Source: Xestospongia muta | Lineage: Eukaryota > Porifera > Demospongiae > Haplosclerida > Petrosiidae | DNA: 64,000 nt | NCBI GenBank assembly: GCA_963693285.1 | Contig: OY848923.1 | Coordinates: 1,932,038-1,996,037 of the forward strand | Direction: 5' to 3' | Part shown: in pieces, positions 12,916 to 24,489 of the stretch | How positions within the stretch are numbered: position 1 is the first letter of the stretch | Layout of the letters: every line of letters begins with the position of its first letter | The notes under the pieces: model-generated | Told to the model about the DNA's origin: nothing | Database searches by the model: none | The model's input: the letters and a program-made list of their open reading frames with translations, nothing else | Made by a program: the position numbers and the translations under genes

Positions 12916-13434
12916 TGCTTCTTCGTCGGAGCAAAGCGGAACGAAGCCACTTAATGTTCATAAGATTTATTTGATTAGGTTGGTCGATCACGTGAATACT
13001 ACAGTCGTCACATGAACATTGCTTTATATTTTAATAATGAAATCATAAAATAATATTTAAGGTAGGGTAGTCTGTTAATGAAACTATTGTTGTATTGAGT
13101 ATGGATTGTGTTAGACTTATGATGCGTTTAAAACATGTTTAATTTATACATTCTTTCGCTTGATAAATATACCAGTGATACCACTCTTCACATAAGTCAC
13201 ATTGTATCATATTCATTGTTGTAGAAACATTGTTGCATAATTTATAGGCCTATTCACATTTAATTTCATTTACTATATCAAAAAACATCTGAAATAATTC
13301 TTTACATTGCATATATTGATATACCTCTCTGTAGTAATTCATACCAGGTATGATCAGTGAAATAATGCTTCACATCATTAATAGTGTTGTCATTGATTTC
13401 ATCTGGTAATGATAATAAAAGACTATGTGTTGTA
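12916..13434. other. Upstream of the LRR gene, no gene seen
   Basis: This is 5' flank of the minus-strand gene. No coding exon is recognised. Confidence 0.5.
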
Positions 13435-14062
13435 ATTAGTTGTCCATGTTGTGACAAAGTTTCTATACTTCTTTGAGTGATAATTGTATTTGTCTTTCAA
13501 AAGCTTTGTCTTTTGCTATCTTCATGAGCAGATGAACACATTTATCAACACGTCAATTGATTTTACCTTTCATATACAAATAGTTTAGTGTTTTATGGAA
13601 TGCTTCAATATACATGGTGGTGTTGATACCAACTATTTTTCTATAACATGTAATACACTGACGTTTGTGTTGACTGTACTCTAGCTTGAAGTACTTAGCA
13701 AAACAATTTGTTCTCTCATTATTGGTAGTACATGTAAGCTCATTGCAAAGTAGTTCAAAGTTATTGTCATCTTCGTCAAGAAGTGTGTGGAGAGTGGGGT
13801 AGATCTGACATTTCTCCTTTTGTCACTCACTGACTTCAAGCGACCTCTCCAGGCATGATCTACATGCCACAAACATAGTTTTTTTGTGGATGTCTATTGA
13901 ATACTGATATCTATGCTTTATAGAACCATCAAAGTCATCAGATATAAACCACTTTGAAGATATTGTTCTGGTCTTTTTCTTAAAGTGTTCAAAGTAATAT
14001 GTCTATAGTATTTGATTCTCTCTGTTAGTTAGGCACCATGAAACTGGATAGCCCTCGGCATA
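13435..14062 (-). pseudogene. Decayed MULE-like transposase
   Basis: On the minus strand, fragments in shifting frames match the conserved order of Mutator-like (MULE/SWIM-type) transposases. They are GYPVSWCLTNREN at about 14060-14010, KWFISDDFDGSI near 13940, the zinc-ligand-like MWHVDHAWRGRLKSV at 13872-13825, then a region with TTMYIEAFHKTLNYLYMKGK near 13630-13560 and RVDKCVHLLMKIAKDKAFER near 13550-13490. At least two in-frame stops (TGA after the MKGK block, TAG near 13470) and frame changes show that it is dead. Remnants may extend upstream to about 14300. Family assignment is from motif memory. Confidence 0.6.
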
Positions 14063-14499
14063 TATTGGTATATCAGTAGTATATTGGTATATTTCATAAG
14101 ATCCATGTGGTATAACTTGAAGTAATTATATTTTGTTATCATCACTTGTATAGCCTACCAAGGAGTCATCCATCTTGTACCACGTTTGTTGTTTTAAAAT
14201 GTAGGAAACAATAATAACCTTGTGTAGATAGTCCAATGTACTCTATCATTGCCACCAGGTCAAACGTAACTGTAGCTCCCCAAATTGAATAATCTATATA
14301 TGTAATTTGTTCTTTCATATTTTTATTGTCAACCAATGAGAAGAGTATACCTTTGTAATTGAAGTATTAAAATTAATGGAAATGAATGCAGATCTTGTTT
14401 TACTGTTGTTCAAGTTTGTTTGTCATATCTATTGGTAATGGAACTGATTATATTGGACTAGTTGAAATGCATTAATCACCTCATCATACCACCTCTTTT

Positions 14500-17270
14500 T
14501 CAGGAAACATCACTATTTGCAATGAATTTTTGATTATTTTTGATTATATCTTCTATGTTAGCTTCCTGCATGACATGTGCAATGTATATTGTCAACACAT
14601 TAATGGTATACTGTCTATGTCATATCTCCATAGCTACTTGTAGATTTGTTTGGTTACTTTCAAAAGATCTGGACAATCCACACTTTAGACATTAACTGTA
14701 TTATGTTAAATATACATTTTATGTACATATGTGTTCTTACTAGTAGTAGTTATTGTAGTTTCAGATAATTTGTGTGCACTGGTGTCACTTATGATTAAAT
14801 TAATATATCAAAAGCACTAATATTGACTATAAACATCTCTCTTTGATTTGAAGCACTTAGTAAGAAACTAATGGGCGTCTTTGATCACCTGGAGACCAGT
14901 GTGGAATGAATTCTATGAAATATGCAATTTGCTTCATATTAGTTTTGTCAATCACTGTTCAGTTAATTATAGATCTCTATTGGCTGTATCACCTTAGTAC
15001 CTTAGTACAGTCATGCAAAGATTGCAGAGATTCTGCAATCTTTTTATTAAGCATATGCAGCATAATGTAACTAACAGTACATTTATATCATTATGATATT
15101 GACAATAAAATTCTTACTGCATCCTTCATATTCCTCTGTAGGAGAGGAATATGAAGGATTGCCTGAAGAGTTGCATTTGCAAAGCAATTGTTTCCTAGAT
15201 TTGTTAATATTGAGGGAAGACTCGAGTCCATCACAGTTCTCAGTAATCCTAACTAAGTACATTATCATGTTTATTATGTTTTATTACTGTTTATTATTCA
15301 TTAAAAATGTAATATAATAATTAACGGAAGACCATGCCCATCGTGAAATTAAGTGTTGTTCGTCCGGCTAGGACATTGTGTGTTATGAAGTATAGAGTCA
15401 GTGTAAATGAAGGACAATAAACTGATCTAGTTTTAGAAAGTAATCACTATCCGGTTATAGAGAGTAACTAATGTATCATTATAATTATTAATTATAACCA
15501 TCTGGATATGAGATAGTCTCAGTTGAATACTCCATATCCAAACATACCTGTTGCATTATTTACAAGCTACAATTGTGCATTTAGTTCTTTGATCTCTCTC
15601 CAGTTAAAAATTCCATTATTACTAACAAACACTACAACAATAGTAACAATAATGTTTAGGAATGGAATTCAAACAATTTACATCTATCCCACTGGAGAGG
15701 GAGGGGCTACCAAACAATACTCAACCCACCTCATTCATAATTTATAGTGATAGTTCTAAGTATTACATATCTAAAATTTGTACTTTATTGTGATCAGGTT
15801 AGTAGACTATTAAAAGTTATCCTTGATTTGTAGTTTGTCTGATGGGAAGGTAATTTTAATGTAACCAAAGCTTCAACAAGCTAATGAAGGTTGCTACATT
15901 TGTCTAGCTTCATCTATAGAACAGCTAATGGTTTATAATATAATACTATATTGAATAGTAAAACACATTTTTATACAGTATTGATATGGAAGTTATTAGT
16001 ATTATATAATGTTGGCATAAGAATTGTTATCTATATAATAGTGTTTCTAGTTTATCTTTGTTGTTATTTGAGTAAGAATTGTTGAATAGTTACTTATGTA
16101 ATGAAATACTATATTCAATAGTATTATTAATTTTATCAACTTGATCTAACAAGTAAATGTGTCAAAATAACACTAACTAATAACATAAATAAACACATAA
16201 ACACATGTAAAAATGGATTAGTTGATCGAAAAAAACATGGTCATTTACATTTGCAAATAATAAAGAACAAGAACATCACATGTTACTTAAATACACATTA
16301 TGAGATCAATGAAATTTATGTTTAACATTTCATTAGTTAGATGAAATAAATAAATGCTGTAAGGGTTATCACTATGTAATCTGTGGTAGCTGTACTGTGT
16401 CATTGTGTGTAAGGGCTATTGCTATGGAATTGATAATAGGACATCACTAAATACTATGTATGTGCCCTTTTTCGAAGTTTTGTTAGCTATGATTGAGACA
16501 GTCTCAGTAAGAAAAGGCTACTAAACAATACACAACCCACCTCATTCATAATTCATAGTGATAGTTCTCTTAAGTATTACATGTCAAAAATGTATACTTT
16601 ATTGTGAACAGGTTATAAGTCAATTAAAACTTACCTTTTGTGGTTTGGTTGATGGGAAGGTAATTTTAATCCACCACTGTTTCTACAAGTTAATGAAGGC
16701 TGCTACATTTGTCTAGCTTCATTTATACAACAGTTAATGGAGTAATATAATACTATGTTCAATAGTACAACACATTGTTATACAGTATTTATATGGAAGG
16801 TTAATATTATTTACCAATGTTTACATAAGGATTGTTATCTATATAATGGTGTGTCCAGTTTATCTTAGTTGTTATTAGCGTAAAAATTGTTGAATAGTCT
16901 ATTGTGTAATAGAATACTATATTCGATAGTACACCACATTGTTTTACAGTATTTATATTGATGACTAATACTATTATATTAAGTTAATATGAAAGAATTG
17001 TTATCAGGCATGAAATATATAATGGTGTGTCCAGTTTATCTTTGTTGTTATTGGAATATGATAGGTTATTTCTCCAGGAAGTAAGTAATGACTGTGTGGT
17101 AAGCATATCAGGTCATTGGGATGACACAATCCCTGTTAGAGTCATGTGATCTCTTTTATAAGACCATCTGATTGAGATAAAGGTATGTAGGAGAGATAAA
17201 GCTTTTTTGTGTAATTCATAACATGTCCTGTACACGTACCTTTGCATATGGATATGTCTCCATTCTTAAA
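14500..17270. repeat. Repeat-rich intergenic region
   Basis: No gene is recognised. About 15700-16060 and 16510-16900 are diverged copies of one sequence (shared block around CCTCATTCATAATTYATAG), and a third partial copy covers 16880-17040. Relatives occur at about 43030-43410 upstream of gene 4. The stretch 15355-15500 matches about 42690-42810. The stretch 16190-16440 matches one arm of the long inverted-repeat element described below. This is duplicated flank shared by genes 2 and 4. Confidence 0.6.
15120..15160. repeat. Short inverted repeat
   Basis: Arms ATCCTTCATATTCCTCT and its exact complement flank a 5-6 nt loop. The outer flanks are also weakly complementary (about 15095 and about 15185), so the hairpin may be larger. 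No function is assigned. Confidence 0.8.
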
Positions 17271-17274
17271 CATT

Positions 17275-17880
17275 ATAAGCAACAGCCCTAACATACAGAC
17301 TCACCAGCATCCTTGAAATTTTTGGTCTAACTAATGAGATGTTAAACAGAATCTTCATTGCTTTGACACTCATCAGTGTATTAGTAATGACAGTGTGCAA
17401 TGTTTACTACTCTTGTTCTTTATTGTTTGTATTGTAAATGACCACATATATATATATGGATTCATTAGTTCAACCAATGTATTTTACAGTGATACAATTA
17501 TATATATTACAAGTAAATATTGAAATGAGCTGTAGTATATTTAAAACGTTAGTGTATTAATTGTCTAATAAATATTCAATATGTTTATATAGCAACTTGA
17601 TAACAAGTAAATGTCTCTCAATGACAATTGTAAAATGGGCTAGTTGTTTAACAATCCATGGTTATTTACATTGCAAATAATAAAGAATGAGAGTAGTAAA
17701 CATAAAATGCTGTCATTTCTTAAATATGTTGATTAACTGCCATTATCAGATCAATGAAAATTCTGCTTAACGTCTCATTAGTAATATAATATAACTAGAT
17801 GTTCCAAGGATTATCACTATGTAATCTGTGATAACTTTACTGTGTCATTGTGTGTAAGGCCTATCACAAAAGAATTGATA
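17275..17880. mobile_element. Long-inverted-repeat (foldback) element, copy A
   Basis: The left part (from about 17281, AACAGCCCTAACA, through ACTCTTGTTCTTTATTG near 17410) is complementary to the right part (AATAATAAAGAATGAGAGTAG near 17680, then on to GTGTGTAAGGCCTATCAC near 17850). The arms are roughly 150-250 nt and contain many mismatches. The same arrangement appears at 30570-31180 and 43595-44220. There is no coding capacity, so it is a non-autonomous foldback or MITE-type element; the superfamily is not identified. Confidence 0.6.
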
Positions 17881-18220
17881 ATACATCCCCTTTATGGAAG
17901 TTGTTTGTTTAAGTACAAAAACTGTGCCTGTCCTTAGTAACTAATAACCAAGCAGTGTATATTGTTAATACTTTCCAATGTATTTGATGAGAATACAGTA
18001 TAATAATAGCATATTCAATGAGGATACAGATACCCAAGTGACTTTTAATCAATCAAACAACCAATTTATTTAACAGTGAACTAGTTTAACCTAACTACTT
18101 ATTAAAACGTTATTATGCTTATAAATAGACATGTAATATTGTAATAGAACAACAACATTACATTTAATAAATGACAGGAAGTCATTACTTGTTAGACCTC
18201 ACCCATTTTATTTATAACGT

Positions 18221-18332
18221 AGTGTCTATTCGTCCGGCAGGAAATGTATACTTTGTTGTATAAAGGTTTAGGGGGTGGGGATCAGTTTAATACACAACAA
18301 AGTATACATTTCCTGCGGGACGAATAGACACT
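18221..18332. mobile_element. Small inverted-repeat element beside the gene 2 TATA box
   Basis: Two arms of about 40 nt (18221-18260 and 18293-18332), containing TGTCTATTCGTCC and CAGGAAATGTATACTTTG, are almost perfectly complementary around a roughly 32-nt GC-richer loop. Flanking sequence matches the other gene promoters, but this segment is absent from them. It therefore inserted into the promoter of gene 2, ending 7 nt before the TATA box. Confidence 0.75.
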
Positions 18333-18339
18333 GCCTATT

Positions 18340-18345
18340 TATAAA
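18340..18345 (+). promoter_or_regulatory. TATA box of gene 2
   Basis: TATAAA is 40 nt upstream of the start codon at 18385, in the family's conserved promoter context but directly after the inverted-repeat insertion. Confidence 0.55.
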
Positions 18346-18384
18346 GGCACGAACACAGTTACTTGTGCAGCAACTACAATCATC

Positions 18385-21300
18385 ATGATCAGAGTTATTA
18401 TCATTTTGGTGTTAATGAATTGTTTCTGCAATGCTATTGTGGACATTGACAAAAGAGCCAGAGGTAATAATGACACTTAATAAATATACTTTATATATTA
18501 AACATTTCCTAGGTATTCCTATGGATGTCTCACATGAAGGAAATTTCTTTTGTTTTGCCTTCTTAAGAAACAAACCAAATACGGAAACTGGTGGTGGGGA
18601 AGCTCCTAGAAGTCTAGGAATCTTTATAACCACAAAAAACTCAAATCCAGTTGGTTACAAAATTCGATCTGATAGTACTGGCTTTGAAAGCGCTGGTACA
18701 GTCACAGCTGGAACAATTGTAAGGGAAGAATATATGACACCAAATGTACAAGAAGTGAATGCTGCAACAACTTCAGTTGGTATAATTGTAGAAACAATTA
18801 ATTCAAGTCAAACAATTCAAGTGATGGGATTTAGTGATTCTTTTGGTTCTAGTGATGGATTTCTAGCTGTTCCAATAATACAATACAGATCAAATTTTAC
18901 TTATGGTTATGCTAGTCTAACTGCATCAGCACGAAGTTTTAACAGCATGGTAGCTGTAGTTGCTTGTGGTGACATAGCAGTGGATGATATTACATATTCA
19001 ACTGAAAATAAAGCTACCTTTTTTGTAATCAGTCCTTATGTAAAAAGTGGATTTGCAAATCCTGCAAGTGGAGATTTTTTTTCAGGAACAATGAGTGAAT
19101 ATAACACTCTAGGTTTACGAAGGGCAGTCCAATATGATTTTACAGGTTTTCGAGCTAGCTCTAATCAACCAATTGGTTTCATGACTGGACATGAATGTGC
19201 AGAAATAAAACTAGGTGAAGATACCTGTGACCATATTATTGAACAGATACCTCCATCTTATACATGGGGCTATAACTTTTTTGTGACTCCATTTGAAGAA
19301 AGAACAGGTTATGTATTTAAGGTCTGGCCAAGATATGAAGGTACTTCCTTTACAGTGTATTGCTCTAATGGAACAAAATTTAACATCTCAAACTTTCAAT
19401 TTAATGAAATCAATGTAGACAACAGACAAAGGTTTGAGCTAAACAGTCAATCTTATTGTTGTATCCAGTCTGATCGACCATTACTTGTTATGCAGTATGG
19501 TTTCTCACATGAACATGATAATAACATTCAATTTGGTGATCCTAATATGGTTTTAGTAGCTCCTATCAGCCAGTATTTGAACCAACATATCTTTACTACT
19601 AATGTCAGTATGTATACTGGACAAAATGATGATTTCACATCTCACTATATATCAGTGACTGTGTTAGCAAGATACTTTGTTCCTAATGCCATATTACTAG
19701 ATGGTACACCATTAGAACCTAATGTCACTAAATGGAGTATTATTAACTGCAGTCAAAATGATCCATGTGGTTATGGTATTAGTAAGAGAGTTAACATTGG
19801 TACTCATGCAGTTCAACATACAAACCCTAATGCTTCTATTAATGTTATTGTATATGGTTGGAGAGTTGAAAAAGGATATGCCTATCCAGCTGGATATGGT
19901 ATGAATCCTGTAGGAGGTGAGTAGTATATAAACAATTAACCTTCTCTATACTTTTTCAATGCATAGAAACATTCTACTCACTTGTTGCAATCAATAAATC
20001 AGCACTTGAAAGTAGTCAAGGACCAATGATTGTTCGAGTATATCGATCAGGAGATGTCAGTCAATCATCAAGTGTAAATTTAAGAACATTTACTACATGT
20101 AAGTTATGTTAAATTGTATTTAGTTAACATTGTTTTCTCTCCTTTCATGTTTATCTTCAGCTGAACACAATGCAGCAACAAGTCAGTTTAAATAATAATA
20201 TTGTATAACTAGTTTAAATTAATATCTAATTTATAAGAAATGATTAACCACAATTTCCTTTATATAAGTGACAATGTTATAAAGAGATTGATAGAGTTAT
20301 ATAAATTCAACATTATTTTACAGTTGGACCTAGTGGTGACCTCATATCACAAATCAAGACAGTCTCCTTTGTATCTGATCAGACATTTGTAGATACCTCA
20401 TTTGTGTTCATGGATGATACTACACTTGAATCTGATGAAACATTTGGTATTGAACTTGTTCCAAGAAATGATCTGACTTTTGGTATACCATCCAGTGTTA
20501 TACTGACCATTATTAATGATGATGGTAAGAAATATTTAATTATCTCCATATTATTATTCTAAACACATGTAGGTATCATAATCTTATTTAATCCTATCCA
20601 ATATAATGTCAATGAAGGAGATAATGACATAACAGTTACACTGAGAGCTCAGACTTCCCAACGACTTCCCACATCATCTTCTATTAGAATAAGAGATCAA
20701 TTCACAGGATCAGCTACAAGTAATAATTTATCAATTTTACAGTTAATGAATAGTTGATTGTTTTCATAGGTGGTGTAGATTATGTAGCCTTTGATGAAGT
20801 CATTGATCTTCAAGTTGGAGCTACTGGGTTCACATATAATGTCATTATCAGATCAAATCCAGCAGCTGAACCAACTGAAACATTTAATGCTATCATATCT
20901 TTTGTATCTGGAGGGATTCTGACAGTCACTCAAGGCACAGCAACAATTCAAATATTAGATAATGACGGTAAGAGATTTTAAATTATCTCAACACAGGTAC
21001 TCAATTACTGAGGGAAATAGCAATGTGACAGTTACACTGAGAGATATAGACACTGCTACAGTTTACTTGATATTTAATGGGCAAATATTGTAATATGCTT
21101 ACAGCCTTCTTATAATTGATTAAACTCTATATAGACAAAATTGCTGTGGACTAAATGTAATTGTCTAAGAGACCATTGAGTGTTCTGATTATACAAATAT
21201 AGAGCTACTGTCCTGTGTATCTATGTATGGAGTCTGTTTAAATTTTCTAGACATTTGTCAGTTACCTCCTGAAGTTGGACCATGTAGAGGTCAATATCCT

Positions 21301-23786
21301 CGTTGGTTTTTTAACACCACTTCTAGACAATGTGAATTATTTTTATATGGTGGTTGTCAGGGAAATCAAAACCAATTTGAGTCTATTCATGAATGCATTG
21401 ATCATTGTGGTAAGTAAAATACGTACAGAGTATATGCTTTAATGTTTTCTAAACATTTCTATTTAGGATGTCCATTTGGTCAAACAACAAAAAAATGTAG
21501 TGCTGATATTTGTACTAATAGTATTTGCATTGACTATCCTAATGCAGTTTGTTATCCTGATGTGTGTGGAAATTGTTCTCCAAGATATTTCTATAAGACT
21601 ATTGAAGTCACAAATGTTTGTGGTACGTTGTTGATGGAGTAATGAGAAAACATGTCTGGTAGTTTTATTTATGTAAATACTATCAATCACATTTGTTTAT
21701 TGTGTATTAATTCTTTTGTAGACAAGTGTTCACTTTCACCAGATAGTGGTCCTTGTGTTAACAATACTTATCGATGGTATTACAATAGTGCAGTGGGTAG
21801 ATGTCAGCAGTTTACATATGGTGGGTGTGGTGGTAACAAAAACAACTTTAAAAAATTAGAAACCTGTCTACAACAATGTGGTAAGTATTTCAAATAACAC
21901 TCTTTTGATGAAACTGACCTTTTTCATCATATGATTTGTAATATATACTAATTATATTGTTATGACAGGTGGTAATAGATGTGAGAAAGGTGTTCAACAA
22001 TTACAATGTTTACCTAATCCATGTGATGTTACACAATGTCCAAGCATACCTGATGCTATATGTGTGCCATCAACTTGTGGCCAATGCTCTGCTCACTTCT
22101 TTAACACTTCTGGTCACAACATTACAAGAAATTGCAGTATGTAGTAGCAATTTACTAAACCTAATTAAATCAGTTCTTTAGATAATTGTCCTGCTAATAA
22201 ACCAGTACAATATTGATACAATAATCCTTGTGATCATCAAAATTGTTCTAATTTTCCTGATGCTCAATGTGTTCTTGACAACTGTGGACAATGTAAAGCT
22301 AAATTTATAGTCAATGGAACTGATGTTACATATCAATGTAGTAAGTTCTGTCAATACTATAGTTTAGAGCACTTCTGTATACATTAACTTCCTTATTCTC
22401 AATAGAATCATGCACTGTACAAGGTGCTATATTTAAACCATGTGGAGCTACATGTGTTGATACATGTTCTACTAGGAGGAATAATTTACCAGTTATCTGC
22501 TCAGCCTTTTGCAAACCAGGTTGCACATGTCCAGCAGGACAAGTAAGTATTTATTTTCAGCCTCTTTTTTAATACTTTTAGTTATTTAACACTAAATTTA
22601 AAAGTTAATGCCACTTATTATGATAATATTTTGTGATGATATATCTTCCTAGATTGTAGATGAATCTAGTAACAGATGTGTGTATCCTGAACAATGTTCT
22701 TGTTCTACTTGTACTACACTACAACCTACTAACTGTACAAAGCTTGTAAATGATACATGTGGTTGTATTTTCTGTGGAGGTTAGCCAATGTAGTAGTTCA
22801 GTTATGTTACATAGTGTAATTTTTCATATGAAATAGATTGTTCCATTGAAGGTCAAGTGTATCAACAAATTCGTACTTGTTCAAGAACATGCTCTAATCC
22901 ACATATAATTTGTATTGGAAATGTCTCAGGATGTGGTTGTCCAACAAGACAACTTATTGATGAAGATAGAAACCGTTGTGTTCATCCTTATGATTGCCCA
23001 AGTATGATTATATACATCTACTTGTAGTTATTGTTGTAATTTTCTTATATAATTATAGAAAAGAATCCATGTCACCAACCTCCATTTAGTGGTTTATGTC
23101 ATGGTACATATCTACGATACTTTTATAATGTTACCAGTCAGAAATGTGAAAAGTTTATTTATGGAGGTTGCTATGGAAACGAAAATAACTTTTTCACACT
23201 ACATGAATGTCAAGAACAATGCTCAGGTCAGAAATGTTTGTACTGTGATTGCCAAATTGTTTATTGTTACTATATTCAAATATTTATGCTGTAGCTTGCC
23301 CTCCAACCTGCAGTGTTGAATTTTGCTCTGTTAGAAAAGGTGCTATCTGTTCAATGTAAGTTATATTAAAGAATGTTGGACAAGAATTATGTTTTGAAAT
23401 AGTTGTCAGTTTTTAATATTTTCTTTAGACCAACGGCATCTGGTGTTAACTGTCAGTCAGACAATTGTACTATCACTAATTGCTGGGCTTGCTATTATTC
23501 CCACAACACATTACAATTTCCTAAAATTCCTCCTTCCTGTCCTCATGAGTGTGAGAACCCATTAGATGAGGTGTGTATGGAGAAGTGGGGTCAGTGTGTT
23601 CGTGCAAGCTTTCTTAGTATCTACAATAAGGTCGGATTATTATTATATGTAGTAAAGTATATTGTTCAAATATGTCATTTGTTAACACAAGAGACAGTTA
23701 ACTCTGTATCTTTGTAGATTCTGCCTCAGTATGTTTATCCAGAAAACTTTCACTGCTGGAACCACAAGCCCTGCGTTTCACATTGA
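18385..23786 (+). CDS. Gene 2: secreted IgGFc-like/Calx-beta/Kunitz/TIL chimera (in-frame TGA)
   Basis: Nineteen phase-consistent exons are predicted: 18385-18463, 18513-19916, 19967-20098, 20161-20181, 20324-20524, 20573-20719, 20770-20967, 21251-21409, 21467-21622, 21722-21880, 21969-22136, 22182-22340, 22406-22542, 22653-22779, 22837-23001, 23059-23226, 23295-23355, 23429-23630 and 23718-23786. The head matches gene 1 through Calx-beta 2. Exon 7 then joins a Kunitz exon in phase (AAT GAC G|AC ATT TGT). Three Kunitz domains (exons 8, 10, 16) keep the canonical C-8-C-15-C-7-C-12-C-3-C spacing; the residues after Cys2 (the P1 position) are Arg, Val and His. Exons 9, 11 and 12 are Cys-rich repeats around CGxC, and exons 13-15 carry two TIL-like domains. 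There is no TM. A TGA at 22214-22216 (codon 953) would truncate the product to 952 residues; read through or with exon 12 skipped, it is about 1300 or 1250. The Kunitz part could instead be a separate gene, but it has no signal peptide of its own. Confidence 0.75.
20997..21105 (+). pseudogene. Calx-beta exon relic in gene 2 intron 7
   Basis: The sequence following an AG at 20995-20996 translates to SITEGNSNVTVTLRDI, matching the start of the Calx-beta exon in genes 1, 2 and 4 (NVNEGDNDITVTLRAQT). The frame does not fit the upstream phase-1 donor and a stop follows at about 21090. It is the dead remainder of a third Calx-beta cassette now lying in the intron before the Kunitz exons. Confidence 0.7.
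21088..21190. repeat. Cassette-junction repeat, copy in gene 2
   Basis: A block around CTTATAATTGATTAAACTCT followed by GACTAAATGTAATTGTC recurs at about 30408-30480 and 31240-31330 (gene 3), 47755-47850 (gene 4) and 60195-60295 (gene 5). In every case it lies in the intron between the shared Calx-beta exons and the gene-specific exons. Confidence 0.7.
22214..22216 (+). other. In-frame TGA at a conserved Cys position in gene 2
   Basis: Exon 12 reads VQY-stop-YNNPCDHQNC. The paralogous exon 11 reads LQCLPNPCDVTQC, so TGA replaces the Cys codon of that repeat. The exon is otherwise intact to its donor at 22341, and both borders are phase 1, so skipping it restores the frame. Confidence 0.85.
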
Positions 23787-23983
23787 ATGTCTCAGTATTA
23801 TTGCATACAGGGTGTACTAAATATTAATTAGATTAAAGTATTAATATGTAATGATTTAGTTTGAAAACTTTTGTTTATATGGTCAATTGTTGTTATTAAA
23901 TCAAGTGTTTGGTACTTGTGTACACTTTGACCAACAATATTGTATGTAGTGTTGTCGATTGATTTAAAATAACTTTTTTTCAA

Positions 23984-23989
23984 AATAAA
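23984..23989 (+). terminator. Poly(A) signal, gene 2
   Basis: AATAAA lies about 200 nt after the stop codon at 23786, with a second candidate near 24003. This is the likely 3' processing signal. Confidence 0.45.
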
Positions 23990-24321
23990 TATTTGGTTTG
24001 ATTAATAAAAGATTTTACTCATTCCATTATTGGAAATGAAAAGATGTGAGGAAGAGCCAATTTATCAAACATTAGTAAGCTCCATTGTACCAGTCTTAAA
24101 AAACAAAATATACCAACATTCTCATTCCCATACTCAATCTCTCCTTTATAGTTTCTCAGCTGTAAATATAATTTAAGGATGTTGTTGAATTCATTCTTAT
24201 TTATTAACACAATGATGTGACAAGAATTGTCACTTGAATCTGACATATTATGTTTAATATAAAATATTATAAACTTCAAAATATAAAAAAGACATACATA
24301 TACGACTAATGTTAGATTAAT

Positions 24322-24489
24322 CGGGTGCTTCTTTGTGTAACTTGACTGATGATGTAACAACATGTCTTGTGATGTCATCACTATGTGTTATATATAGAGT
24401 TAACATTGTTAGGTTTGGTTTAGGGTTTAAACACTATGTGTCATTTCATTATGATGTCATCATAGTCAAGTTACACCAAGAACCAACCC
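24322..24489. mobile_element. Short inverted-repeat (MITE-like) insertion
   Basis: The left end (GGTGCTTCTTTGTGTAACTTG) and right end (CAAGTTACACCAAGAACC) are complementary over roughly 30-35 nt. The inner arms also pair in part (TGATGTCATCA and its complement). The element is about 168 nt long with no coding capacity. Confidence 0.65.

Noticed and set aside
18385..23786. Calling gene 2 a pseudogene outright
   Set aside because: Only one nonsense codon is seen, while all 19 exon phases, cysteine patterns and splice sites are intact, and the affected exon can be skipped in frame.
24019..24381. Minus-strand 120-codon open stretch
   Set aside because: AT-rich, no recognised family, and the duplicated counterpart at the window start is disrupted.
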